Assembly (NCBI RefSeq): GCF_009192765.1 | Contig: NZ_VOHQ01000003.1 | Span: forward strand, 496,001-560,000 | Direction: 5' to 3' | From: Agriterribacter humi | GTDB taxonomy: Bacteria; Bacteroidota; Bacteroidia; Chitinophagales; Chitinophagaceae | Length of the DNA: 64,000 nt | Shown: piece by piece, positions 41,829 to 50,755 of the stretch | How the letters are laid out: each line of letters opens with the position of its first letter | Numbering within the stretch: position 1 is the first letter of the stretch | Made by a program: the position numbers and the translations under genes | The notes under the pieces: model-generated | Databases searched by the model: none | Seen by the model: the letters and a program-made list of their open reading frames with translations, nothing else | What the model was told of the DNA's origin: nothing

Positions 41829-43379
41829 TTGAACAAAGAATTAATTATTAATGCAGCTCCATTAGGCGTGGAAATTGCCTTACTGGAAGACAAAAAACTG
41901 GTTGAACTGCATCATGAAAAAGTGGATGCCAGTTTTGCTGTCGGAGATTTGTACCTCGGAAAAGTAAAAAAACTTATCCCGGGGCTCAATGCTGCTTTTG
42001 TAGATGTAGGGTTTGAAAAAGATGCCTTCCTCCATTATACAGACCTTAGTCCTTATGCCCGTTCTTTGCTCAAGTTTACCCAGCAGGCAATGAATGAAAA
42101 TCCACAGGCCGAATTTGATTTTTCACAGTTTCAAACCGAGTCAGAGATTGTTAAGACCGGGAAAATAAATGAGGTATTGGGTCAAAAGCCTAATATCCTG
42201 GTTCAAATACTAAAGGAACCTATTGCGGCCAAAGGCCCGCGCCTGAGTTGCGAAATTTCACTGCCCGGCCGATTTGTGGTAGTTACTCCTTTTAATGATA
42301 TTATTGCCGTTTCCCGCAAAATACATTCCTCAGAAGAAAGAAAGCGGCTCCATAAAATTGTGGAGTCCATCAAGCCCAAAAATTTTGGAGTAATTGTAAG
42401 AACCGCAGCAGAGGGAAAAAACACGGCAGAGCTCCACGAAGATCTGATTATGCTGGTGGAGAGCTGGAAAAGTCTTCAGCATAATCTAAAAGGCGCAACT
42501 GCCCCCTGCAAAATTTTAAGCGAGCAAACCAAAACTACCAGTATGCTGAGGGATCTTCTGAATGAAGATTTTAACCGCATAGTGGTGAATGATAAGAATA
42601 TTTACAACGATACACGTAACTATATTCAAAAAATCGCCCCGGAGAAAAAAGAGATTGTTTCTTTCTATCACAATGGCGCCCCTATTTTTGATCAGTATGG
42701 CGTTACCAAACAGGTAAAAGCGTCCTTTGGCAAAACGCTAAACTTGCCCAGCGGCGCCTATCTCATTATTGAGCATACAGAAGCACTGCATGTAATTGAC
42801 GTAAACAGTGGCTATAAAAGCGTGAGCAATAACCAGGAAATGAATGCGCTGGAAACCAACCTTGAAGCGGCTGCGGAAATTGCACGTCAGTTACGGCTCC
42901 GTGACATAGGCGGTATAATTGTAGTGGATTTTATTGATATGAAATTGCCCGACAATAAGCGAAAACTTATTGAGGCAATGGAGGATTGTATGCGTGCCGA
43001 CCGGGCAAAACATGCAGTGCTTCCCATTTCAAAATTTGGGTTAATGCAGATCACCCGGCAGCGTATGAAGCCGGAGATGAATATCAATACACAGGAAGTT
43101 TGTCCTACCTGTAATGGCACCGGAAAAATTTCATCTACACTTGTGCTGGAAGATGAGATTGAAAAGAACCTGAGTTACTTAGTTATGCAAAAACATACGG
43201 GACTTACCATTGTTGTGCATCCCATCGTATACGCTTATCTTACCAAAGGCTGGCTTTTTTCCATCCGCCGCAAATGGAGCTGGAAATATAAGCAGAAGAT
43301 CAAATTAATAACCAACAACAATTACTACCTCACCGAGTTTCACTTTTTTGATAGCAACGAAGAAGAGATAAAGTTGTAA
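41829..43379 (+). CDS. rng: Ribonuclease G/E family endoribonuclease
   Basis: A 516-aa RNase from TTG 41829 (reading MNKELIINAAPLGVE as in other family members); a TTG at 41808 would add seven residues. The S1-like region contains VGDLYLGKVKKLIPGLNAAFVDVG; the catalytic DNase-I-like part has HVIDVNSG and IIVVDFIDM with the metal-binding aspartates; the zinc link is CPTCNGTG. It processes 5S/16S rRNA and mRNA. The 3' end lies 13 bp from the convergent Ycf48-like gene. Confidence 0.95.
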   Translation: MNKELIINAAPLGVEIALLEDKKLVELHHEKVDASFAVGDLYLGKVKKLIPGLNAAFVDVGFEKDAFLHYTDLSPYARSLLKFTQQAMNENPQAEFDFSQFQTESEIVKTGKINEVLGQKPNILVQILKEPIAAKGPRLSCEISLPGRFVVVTPFNDIIAVSRKIHSSEERKRLHKIVESIKPKNFGVIVRTAAEGKNTAELHEDLIMLVESWKSLQHNLKGATAPCKILSEQTKTTSMLRDLLNEDFNRIVVNDKNIYNDTRNYIQKIAPEKKEIVSFYHNGAPIFDQYGVTKQVKASFGKTLNLPSGAYLIIEHTEALHVIDVNSGYKSVSNNQEMNALETNLEAAAEIARQLRLRDIGGIIVVDFIDMKLPDNKRKLIEAMEDCMRADRAKHAVLPISKFGLMQITRQRMKPEMNINTQEVCPTCNGTGKISSTLVLEDEIEKNLSYLVMQKHTGLTIVVHPIVYAYLTKGWLFSIRRKWSWKYKQKIKLITNNNYYLTEFHFFDSNEEEIKL

Positions 43380-43392
43380 GATATTCTCCTCT

Positions 43393-44349
43393 TTATCGAA
43401 TATATTTAAGGATCGCTCCTTTAGAGCCACTGGCCCACCCATGACCGGTATCCGTAAAATGCAACTCTATTGTTCCCATGACTCCGTCATGCTCATTCAA
43501 TTTAACTTCTCTATGCCAGCTTAAGCCTCCGTTAGTGGTTTTATAAATACTTTTTCTTAAATTAATATAGCCTGTATCCTTTGAGGGAAAATGTATATCA
43601 AGTAAAAGATCTTGCTCGGAAAAAACTATTTTCCACGATGCGCCACCATCTTCCGTTTTTAAAATATTATTCCGGTTGGATATGTAGCCGTTATCGGCAT
43701 CATTGAAGAATATCGCTCCAATAACTCCCGAAAATAATTCTGACGTATTTTTCTCCCAGGTTATCCCTCCGTCCACCGTTTTAAATAAGCCGGAACCCGT
43801 GCTTATCCATCCATTCAGTTCATCTGTAAAATATAAGGTCTTGTAATAACCGGGCGAAGGGGTAAAAGCATATAAAAGATTCCAACTGTCCCCGCCATCT
43901 TCTGTTTTCCATACATTGTCTCCTAATGCATAAGCAGTATTTTCGTTTACAAAAAATGCATCATAAATACCGGTGTCCATAACAATAGTGCTGTCAAAGC
44001 TATCACCTCCATTGCCGGTATAATATATTTTGCCTCCTACAGCCGATACAAATACTACATTAGCTGTACTCCCCATCGCAGTATTTGTTATGTCTAATTC
44101 AACCTGGTAAGCAATACTCCAGGTATCCCCTCCGTCTTTAGATCTGAAGATATTTTTCCCACCTGTTCCAAATCCAGTGCTCCCGAAGAAAAAAATGTCA
44201 ATAAATTGATTTCCTTTTCCTATATCAACCTTACTCCATCCTGCTCCCAGCGAATCGGTTTGGTTCGATGGATCATCTGTGCTTCCCTTTTTGCAGGATG
44301 CCAGCAGCAGCCCGAATGATAAAAGACATGGTAATATTTTACGCAACAT
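43393..44349 (-). CDS. Ycf48-like beta-propeller lipoprotein
   Basis: A 318-aa lipoprotein (lipobox LLLASCKK). Repeated propeller motifs end in DGGDTW, DGGDSW, DGGITW, DGGASW and NGGLSW, the BNR/Ycf48 (sortilin-like) repeat. Such proteins act as assembly or ligand-binding propellers on the cell surface; the bacterial ones outside cyanobacteria have no known role. Convergent with rng, separated by only 13 bp, and no shared terminator is obvious. Confidence 0.88.
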   Translation of the reverse strand: MLRKILPCLLSFGLLLASCKKGSTDDPSNQTDSLGAGWSKVDIGKGNQFIDIFFFGSTGFGTGGKNIFRSKDGGDTWSIAYQVELDITNTAMGSTANVVFVSAVGGKIYYTGNGGDSFDSTIVMDTGIYDAFFVNENTAYALGDNVWKTEDGGDSWNLLYAFTPSPGYYKTLYFTDELNGWISTGSGLFKTVDGGITWEKNTSELFSGVIGAIFFNDADNGYISNRNNILKTEDGGASWKIVFSEQDLLLDIHFPSKDTGYINLRKSIYKTTNGGLSWHREVKLNEHDGVMGTIELHFTDTGHGWASGSKGAILKYIR

Positions 44350-44562
44350 ATAGTCGCTTATATAAACGAATATAACATGAAATATTAATTGGATGAAGGA
44401 GTAGTCTTTGTTTGCAATGCGTACAGAAATAAAATAGCAGCGTGTTGCTTTAGCTGTAAAAAGATTTTAATCTGCAAATCTGCGGCATAAGTAAAGCATC
44501 GCGCATACAACATTCAAAAAATCTTTATCTTTCCACCTCTTCAAGATCAAAAAATAATTCCA

Positions 44563-46740
44563 TTGAACCGTTTTTTTACCTGTTGTATTTTTCTATTGTC
44601 TTTTTCCTATTCCAACGCTCAAAAGAAGAATGCTGCCTTTCAACTGCATATCCATAAAACCAACGCACCTATCTATATAGATGGTATAGCAGATGAAGCA
44701 GGCTGGCTGAATGCCGAAGTAGCCGGCGATTTTCGAATGGTTTTGCCCATGGATACAAGCGATGCGTTGGTTCGCACCGATGTAAGCATGACGTATGATA
44801 ATGAAAATCTTTACCTGCTGGCTGTTTGCTATAATTACGGCGAAGGATCCCATATGGTTGAATCGCTCCGGAGGGATTTCTCTTTTTTAAAGAATGATAA
44901 TTTCCTGTTGTTCATGGATACTTTTGAAGACCAGACAACCGGCTTTTCTTTTGGCGCCAATGCTTTTGGAGCGCAATGGGATGGCGCCATGTATGAAGGC
45001 GGAAAAGTAGATCTGAACTGGGACAACAAATGGACTTCTGCCGTAAAAAATTATCCTGACAAATGGATATTTGAAGCGGCTATTCCTTTTAAAACAATCC
45101 GCTATAAAAAAGATGCAAAACAATGGGGCATCAATTTCAGCCGGAATGATCTGAAGACTACCGAAAAGTCGAGCTGGACACCCGTGCCACGCCAGTTCCC
45201 TACGGCATCACTCGCCTATACCGGATCCATTATATGGGATGAAGCGCCCCCGGCCCCACGCTCTAATATATCCATCATACCTTATGTACTGGGCAGTGTG
45301 GCGAAAAACTATACGAATCATACCAAATCCGTTTTTGATCAGGGTATTGGAGGAGATATTAAGGTATCGCTTGGCCCTTCACTCAATCTCGATCTTACGG
45401 TGCGTCCCGATTTTTCGCAGGTGGAAGTAGATAAGCAGGTTACCAACCTCAGCCGGTTTGAATTGTTCTTTCCCGAACGGCGGCAATTCTTTTTAGAGAA
45501 TGGCGATCTGTTCGCCAATTTTGGTTATGCGGATATCCGGCCATTTTTTTCCAGGAGAATAGGACTGGGTGTTCCCATTAATTTTGGCGCCAGGCTAAGC
45601 GGCAAGCTGGATAAGAACTGGCGTATAGGCATTATGAATATGCAAACAGCAAAGGTGGCAGAAACGGATTTGCCTGCCCAGAACTTTGCCGTGTTATCCT
45701 TACAGCGAAAAGTGTTCAGGCGGTCGAATATCGGCTTTATATATATTGATAAAACATCCCTGAATTATCATCCCGATGAAGCCGACAGCAGTAAAAACAT
45801 TTACTCGCGGTATAACCGGAATATCGGGATAGAATACAATCTTGCCTCTTCCGGTAACCAGTGGACGGGTAAAGCGCTGGTGCTTAAATCTTTTCAGCCG
45901 GGAACTACCGGTGACGACTGGACGCAGGCTGCCAACATACAGCATAGCAGCCGCAAATGGCTTATTACGGCTCAGTTTCAGCGGGTAGGTAAAAACTACA
46001 CTTCGGAAGCGGGTTATGTACCGCGAAAAGGATATATTAAATTCAATCCGTTGATCACCCATTATTTTTTCCCCAGGGGAGGAAATATACTTACGCATGG
46101 TCCGCAATGGAGCAGCATATATTATTTCAATACCGCATTCAAACAAACGGATCACTCCAATATATTGTCTTATCTTTTTACTTTCCGTTCCAAAAGCACA
46201 TTAAATATAGTTGCCCAAAATGATTATGTGCAACTGCTTAATCCATTCGACCCAACCAACCTTGGCAAAGATTCACTGACTGCCGGTTCAAAACACAACT
46301 GGAACACCATTGGCTTTGATTATGTTTCGGCGCCGCAGCACCTGTTTACTTACACCGCATCTATGCGGTATGGTGGTTATTACGCCAACGGGCACCTGTT
46401 AACTGCAGGCGGTGATGTGGGTTATCGTTTTCAGCCTTTTGTAAATATCACCATGAGCGCCAGCTATAACCGGCTTTTGCTATCAAAGCCCTGGGGCAAT
46501 ATTAATTTTTTACTGGTGGGCCCCCGCATTGATGTAACGTTTACGAATACCCTTTTTTTTACAACGTATATACAGTATAATGAACAGTTAAAGAACCTCA
46601 ATATCAATGCAAGGCTACAATGGCGGTATAAACCTGCTTCAGATCTTTTTTTAGTGTATACCGATAATTATTATCCGGGCCCCTTTGCAGTTAAAACAAG
46701 AGCCTTTGTGCTGAAGTTTAATTATTGGTGGAATTTGTAA
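44563..46740 (+). CDS. DUF5916 outer-membrane protein with CBM9-like domain
   Basis: A 725-aa protein with a TTG start at 44563 and signal peptide ending SYSNAQ. Residues about 25-215 form a carbohydrate-binding family 9-like domain (PIYIDGIADEAGWLNAEVAG, DENLY-type YDNENLYLLAVCY), followed by a beta-barrel-like C-terminal region starting around ISIIPYVLGSVAKNY and ending AFVLKFNYWWNL. DUF5916 proteins are abundant in Bacteroidota and may bind or modify surface ligands. A 518-bp gap follows. Confidence 0.88.
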   Translation: MNRFFTCCIFLLSFSYSNAQKKNAAFQLHIHKTNAPIYIDGIADEAGWLNAEVAGDFRMVLPMDTSDALVRTDVSMTYDNENLYLLAVCYNYGEGSHMVESLRRDFSFLKNDNFLLFMDTFEDQTTGFSFGANAFGAQWDGAMYEGGKVDLNWDNKWTSAVKNYPDKWIFEAAIPFKTIRYKKDAKQWGINFSRNDLKTTEKSSWTPVPRQFPTASLAYTGSIIWDEAPPAPRSNISIIPYVLGSVAKNYTNHTKSVFDQGIGGDIKVSLGPSLNLDLTVRPDFSQVEVDKQVTNLSRFELFFPERRQFFLENGDLFANFGYADIRPFFSRRIGLGVPINFGARLSGKLDKNWRIGIMNMQTAKVAETDLPAQNFAVLSLQRKVFRRSNIGFIYIDKTSLNYHPDEADSSKNIYSRYNRNIGIEYNLASSGNQWTGKALVLKSFQPGTTGDDWTQAANIQHSSRKWLITAQFQRVGKNYTSEAGYVPRKGYIKFNPLITHYFFPRGGNILTHGPQWSSIYYFNTAFKQTDHSNILSYLFTFRSKSTLNIVAQNDYVQLLNPFDPTNLGKDSLTAGSKHNWNTIGFDYVSAPQHLFTYTASMRYGGYYANGHLLTAGGDVGYRFQPFVNITMSASYNRLLLSKPWGNINFLLVGPRIDVTFTNTLFFTTYIQYNEQLKNLNINARLQWRYKPASDLFLVYTDNYYPGPFAVKTRAFVLKFNYWWNL

Positions 46741-46744
46741 GGGT

Positions 46745-46890
46745 GAATGGTGAATAGTGAGAAGTCAATGGCTGAAACGTCAAACGGGAAAAGTGAGAAC
46801 AAGCTACCTTGAAACCAGTAACTTTTTCTTCTCCTTTATCCCCGTCCGAATGGCATTCAGCCGGGTGGGCTCTCACTTCTCACGTTTCAC
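46745..46890. repeat. Low-complexity GTGA-type intergenic repeat tract
   Basis: The tract opens with GTGAATGGTGAATAGTGAGAAG and closes with ACTTCTCACGTTTCAC, which is nearly its reverse complement over 16 bases. GTGA-type units are common between genes in related genomes. The 518-bp gap 46741-47258 contains this tract, the palindrome at 46924-46964 and no convincing gene. Confidence 0.45.
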
Positions 46891-46923
46891 AGCACAATTT
46901 CTTTCCAGTCAGAATAAAGAGCT

Positions 46924-46964
46924 TATTTGACAAATACGGATTATGATTCCGTATTTGTCAAATA
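46924..46964. promoter_or_regulatory. Perfect 17-bp inverted repeat, 7-bp spacer
   Basis: TATTTGACAAATACGGA and TCCGTATTTGTCAAATA pair without mismatch around TTATGAT. T-rich DNA follows on the plus strand (TTTGTTT), so it may terminate the DUF5916 transcript, or be a transcription-factor site; it is about 300 bp upstream of the peroxiredoxin gene. Confidence 0.55.
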
Positions 46965-47258
46965 TTTGTTTAAAATAATGATAACCCAAGAGGGAAAAAG
47001 GTCATTTTACGGGTGGGGCAGTGTTTTCATATGGTTTAGATAAATAAAGATTATTACAAAACCTATCCGGGATGAAAGCATTCAACATCGCTATAGCTTT
47101 GAAAGGTTGTTCGGTAGACTGATATATGAACGATTTGCCATGGGGAATGAAATAATCCAGGGAAGTTTGACCCGTTTAATAGTATATCTGCTTATGTTCA
47201 TCAATATATATGATCCGTACCTAAACTTTCTTAGCTTAGCAACTCTAAAAACAATACT

Positions 47259-47729
47259 ATGGCATTAGCAGTTGGCTCCAAAGCCCCGGCTTTTACACTA
47301 TTTAATACAGAAAGGAAAGAAGTGTCTTTAACCGATTTTGCGGGGAAATTATTGGTAATCAATTTTTTTCCTGCTGCTTTCAGCGGTGTTTGTACTGCGC
47401 AGATGTGCAGCAACCGCGATGAACTGAGTTATTATAACAATATAGGTGCAACGGTGGCAGGCGTATCTGTTGATATGCCTTTTACTTTGGGTGTATTTAA
47501 ATCGCAGAACAATATCAATTTCGACCTGCTGTCTGATTTCAATAAAAAAATGATCCGCGACTATGATATGTACCTTGAAGATTTTACGCTTGGCCTGAAA
47601 GGAGTAGCCAAAAGAGGGGTGACAGTAGTAGACGGCAGTGGTACGGTTGTGTATGCAGAGGAAACAACCAATCCCGGAACCCAGGTCAATTTCGCTGCAT
47701 TAAAAGACGCGCTCGGAAAACTGAGATAA
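47259..47729 (+). CDS. Peroxiredoxin, AhpE/redoxin type
   Basis: A 156-aa thioredoxin-fold peroxidase. The peroxidatic Cys lies in PAAFSGVC, the PxxxS/TxxC pattern, and a second Cys five residues on (TAQMC) could resolve it. VGSKAPAFTLFNTERKEVSL and GVAKRGVTVVDGSGTVVY are family features. It reduces hydrogen and organic peroxides with an unknown thiol donor. A strong terminator lies after it. Confidence 0.93.
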   Translation: MALAVGSKAPAFTLFNTERKEVSLTDFAGKLLVINFFPAAFSGVCTAQMCSNRDELSYYNNIGATVAGVSVDMPFTLGVFKSQNNINFDLLSDFNKKMIRDYDMYLEDFTLGLKGVAKRGVTVVDGSGTVVYAEETTNPGTQVNFAALKDALGKLR

Positions 47730-47795
47730 ATGATGAGCTTTCGTGTTCGTCTTTACTATAGTACGACCTGATTACAGCGAAAATTAAACGCTGAA

Positions 47796-47832
47796 AAGAA
47801 TTTCGGGGCAGGGATCGCCTGCCCCGATTCTT
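47796..47832. terminator. Bidirectional terminator hairpin
   Basis: AAGAATTTCGGGGCAGG pairs with CCTGCCCCGATTCTT, with a 2-nt bulge and a 5-nt loop. It lies between the convergent peroxiredoxin gene and the small secreted protein gene, and is symmetric enough to stop transcription from either side. Confidence 0.8.
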
Positions 47833-47855
47833 ATGATAAACAACTTAACCACGCA

Positions 47856-48266
47856 TTAGTTTATTCTTTTAACTACCACATCTTCTACAACACGTGTTTC
47901 GGTACTGATCTCAAAGGATTCTGTATACCTGTTCTTTTTATCGCTAATGATAAAAAATACTTTTCTGGCATCCGTACCGGGAAGGATAAATTTCTTATTG
48001 AATTTACTGTCTGTATATGCAGCCTGGAAAAAAGTCACACCATTTTCATCCTTAATGGTTACAAAAAACCTGGAGGCACTGGCATTGTTGTACGTTACGT
48101 TAAATACCAAAGCCTGGTCTTCGGATCCCAAATATTTAATGTCGGCCGATTTTTCGAGCGGGTCAACATTCGAAAGTGAATGAGCTGAGGCGGGAACAGT
48201 GATTACTGCAATAGCGATCGCAAATAAAGACTTGCGGATAACTGAAAAAAATGTAAGCGATTCCAT
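47856..48266 (-). CDS. Small secreted protein of unknown function
   Basis: A 136-aa protein from ATG 48266 with signal peptide (SLFAIAIAVITVPASAHS); the frame is open to 48323 but these residues do not belong to a signal. The mature protein is a compact beta-rich domain: FNVTYNNASASRFFVTIKDE, FILPGTDARKVFFIISDKK and the ending VVEDVVVKRIN. Proteins of this size and shape are common in Chitinophagaceae; function unknown. Nothing else convincing lies in 48267-48562. Confidence 0.75.
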   Translation of the reverse strand: MESLTFFSVIRKSLFAIAIAVITVPASAHSLSNVDPLEKSADIKYLGSEDQALVFNVTYNNASASRFFVTIKDENGVTFFQAAYTDSKFNKKFILPGTDARKVFFIISDKKNRYTESFEISTETRVVEDVVVKRIN

Positions 48267-48562
48267 ATGTATTTGTTTTAGTTTACTTCGTTGTATGGAA
48301 GCAATCATGCTATCATATGGCATTCATGTATTATTATGCTATAGCAACCGTAAGCAGGCTAATTTGTACGTAACAGGCGAAGCTCGTGAGGACAGCAATG
48401 TATTAATGCAAAAGTCAATGGCAAATATGAATCGAAAGTTACGGGCGTCTTAAGAGCAAGTTAAATCAAATGAAGGGCGTTATACTTTGCAATGCGTAGA
48501 ATAAAGCAAAAGTATAGGAAATATTTTTTTAACCCAAAAAAATGAATAACAAAGATGCATTA

Positions 48563-49930
48563 TCAGAAAGAATAGCCGGTAAGATCGGACAATGCTACAG
48601 TAGATTGTTCGCCGGTTCCCAGTTTTTTTATAATGCAGGTATTGCTTTCCAGTTCACGGCTGCCGATCATTACAGCATAAGCGATATGTTTCCGTTCAGC
48701 ATATTTAAACTGCTTGTCGAATTTCGATTGTTCATGGTATAATTCGCAGCGTATTCCTTTATCCCGCAGTTGCTGCATTAATGAAAATGCCTTTTTACTT
48801 TCTGCCTGGCCAAGATTAAAAAACAGCACCTGTGTTCCGCTGTGCACTTCCTGCGGAAATAATTTCAGTTCTTCCAATACGTCATACATTCTGTCTACAC
48901 CAAATGAAATACCCACGCCCGGAATATTGGGAACGCCAAATAAACCGGTAAGGTCATCATAGCGGCCCCCACCGCCGATGCTGCCCATTTGAACATTTTT
49001 TGCTTTCACTTCAAAAATGATCCCTGTGTAATAGTTCAGTCCACGGGCCAATGTAAAGTCAATACTGAGCTGTTGTATAATATTTGCAGGTGGCAGGTGG
49101 TGTAATATATACTCAAGTTCTTCTATTCCTTTTACACCTGTAATGGTTCTGCCAAGCAGCTCTTTTATTTTATTGATCTTTTCTGTGTTATCGCCATCAA
49201 TATCCAGGTATTGGCCAATAATGGTAACCTGGATTTCGTTCAACCCCCTTTGTAATAATTCTTCCTTCACTTTTTCAATCCCTATCTTATCTAATTTATC
49301 AATGGCAATAGTGATATCCGTTAATTTGTCTGTGCCACCGCATAATTCGGCTAAGGCTGATAATATTTTCCTGCTGTTGATCTTAATGTCAACATCAACT
49401 TTTAATTTTTGGAATACCGTGGCATAGATATTTGCGAGTTCCACTTCATTTAATAAAGAAGTGCTGCCTACCACATCGGCATCGCATTGATAAAATTCAC
49501 GGTACCTTCCTTTTTGGGGACGGTCGGCCCGCCATACCGGTTGCACCTGGTAGCGTTTAAACGGAAACGTGAGTTGGCCATGATTCATTGCTACATAACG
49601 GGCAAAAGGAATGGTAAGATCATATTTTAAAGCCCGTTCTGTGAGGTTCTTATCATTCTTTCCCTGCAGCACATTTTCAAAAGCCCTTCTTGCCTTATCC
49701 ATGTTTTTAGGGTCGTTCAGCCCGTTGTTCAGAATTTTAAAAATCAGTTTATCTCCTTCCTCTCCATACTTTCCCATTAACGTATCAAGGTTTTCCATGG
49801 CGGGTGTTTCTAAGGGCTCAAAACCATACAATTCGAATACGTTTTTAATGGTATTGATGATATAGTTTCTTTTCCGTACAACATCGGCTCCAAAATCTCT
49901 CGTGCCCTGTGGAATGGAGGGTTTGCTCAT
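48563..49930 (-). CDS. hisS: Histidyl-tRNA synthetase
   Basis: A 455-aa class II synthetase that charges tRNA-His. The motifs GTRDFGADVVRKRN near the start, RADRPQKGRYREFYQCDAD (motif 2), ARGLNYYTGIIFEVK and GGRYDDLTGLFG are all present, as is the C-terminal anticodon domain (QVLFFNLGQAESKKAF). Full length and typical. Its start is 24 bp from the stop of the phosphatase gene, so the two are in one minus-strand unit. Confidence 0.97.
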   Translation of the reverse strand: MSKPSIPQGTRDFGADVVRKRNYIINTIKNVFELYGFEPLETPAMENLDTLMGKYGEEGDKLIFKILNNGLNDPKNMDKARRAFENVLQGKNDKNLTERALKYDLTIPFARYVAMNHGQLTFPFKRYQVQPVWRADRPQKGRYREFYQCDADVVGSTSLLNEVELANIYATVFQKLKVDVDIKINSRKILSALAELCGGTDKLTDITIAIDKLDKIGIEKVKEELLQRGLNEIQVTIIGQYLDIDGDNTEKINKIKELLGRTITGVKGIEELEYILHHLPPANIIQQLSIDFTLARGLNYYTGIIFEVKAKNVQMGSIGGGGRYDDLTGLFGVPNIPGVGISFGVDRMYDVLEELKLFPQEVHSGTQVLFFNLGQAESKKAFSLMQQLRDKGIRCELYHEQSKFDKQFKYAERKHIAYAVMIGSRELESNTCIIKKLGTGEQSTVALSDLTGYSF

Positions 49931-49954
49931 GCTGATATAGTATTGAATATGAAA

Positions 49955-50422
49955 TTATTTTGTTGGTATAGCATAATGCTCAATGATCTTATCACATGCT
50001 TTGTCAATCATGTCAAATACTTTGTGATAGCCCGGCTCAGCTCCGTACCATGGATCGGGTACATCCATATTGCTGCCGGGATATACTTCGTTCATCAGTA
50101 GCTTCACTTTTGCTGCATTGAATTTTTTTCCTGTTCTCCATTTTATTTCATCTACCACATCTTCGGCCATGGCATAAATTATATCAAATTCGTCAAAATC
50201 ATTGCCGGTAATGTTTCTTGCCCGCTGCCGGCTGATATCAATTTCATGCATAAGCGCTACTTTTTGCGACAGGCGATGCGGGGCTTCACCGGCATGATAG
50301 CCATTGGTGCCGGCGCTGTCCACTTCCCAATCCAATTGCGCCTGTTGAATCTTATATTCCATAATACCTTCTGCCAGCGGGCTCCTGCAAATATTACCCA
50401 GACATACCATTAATATCTTCAT
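49955..50422 (-). CDS. Low-molecular-weight protein tyrosine phosphatase
   Basis: A 155-aa enzyme with the P-loop CLGNICRSPLAEGIM (catalytic Cys and Arg of CX5R) at the N-terminus and the general-acid loop DVPDPWYG near the C-terminus. It dephosphorylates tyrosine in signalling or capsule regulation. The start overlaps no gene; hisS follows 24 bp downstream on the same strand. Confidence 0.95.
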   Translation of the reverse strand: MKILMVCLGNICRSPLAEGIMEYKIQQAQLDWEVDSAGTNGYHAGEAPHRLSQKVALMHEIDISRQRARNITGNDFDEFDIIYAMAEDVVDEIKWRTGKKFNAAKVKLLMNEVYPGSNMDVPDPWYGAEPGYHKVFDMIDKACDKIIEHYAIPTK

Positions 50423-50462
50423 AGTTAAAAAATCGTGGCAAAGGTAAACCTTAGGATTTGAG

Positions 50463-50677
50463 ATTTGAAATTTATGCGGCTATGAGGTATCAGCGGTCAG
50501 CTATCAGGGGAGTATGTCTAATAACAGGCTGAATACTCCTTCTTTCATATCTTCCTTTTCATAGTTGAACGGCCAGCTCTGGTTCTTTGTATTCCTTCGA
50601 ATTTCGAAATTCTACCTTCGCATTTGGCATTTGAAATTTATCCACCACGGCGGACAGGCTTGCCTGCCGCAGGCAGG
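50463..50677. repeat. Mosaic of intergenic repeats with a palindromic element
   Basis: The direct repeat ATTTGAAATTTAT occurs at 50463-50475 and 50629-50641; between them lies GAATTTCGAAATTC (50599-50612), a perfect 14-bp palindrome. At 50662-50674 GCCTGC-C-GCAGGC forms a small inverted repeat inside ACAGGCTTGCCTGCCGCAGG, a REP-like sequence common in Bacteroidota. The 327-bp gap 50423-50749 holds these and no gene. Confidence 0.55.
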
Positions 50678-50755
50678 TTTGGTTCTTGCTATTTGTTATT
50701 TGGTTCTTTCCTCCGGGTTTTATCATGTATATTAGTTGAAAGTGAACTTATGTAT

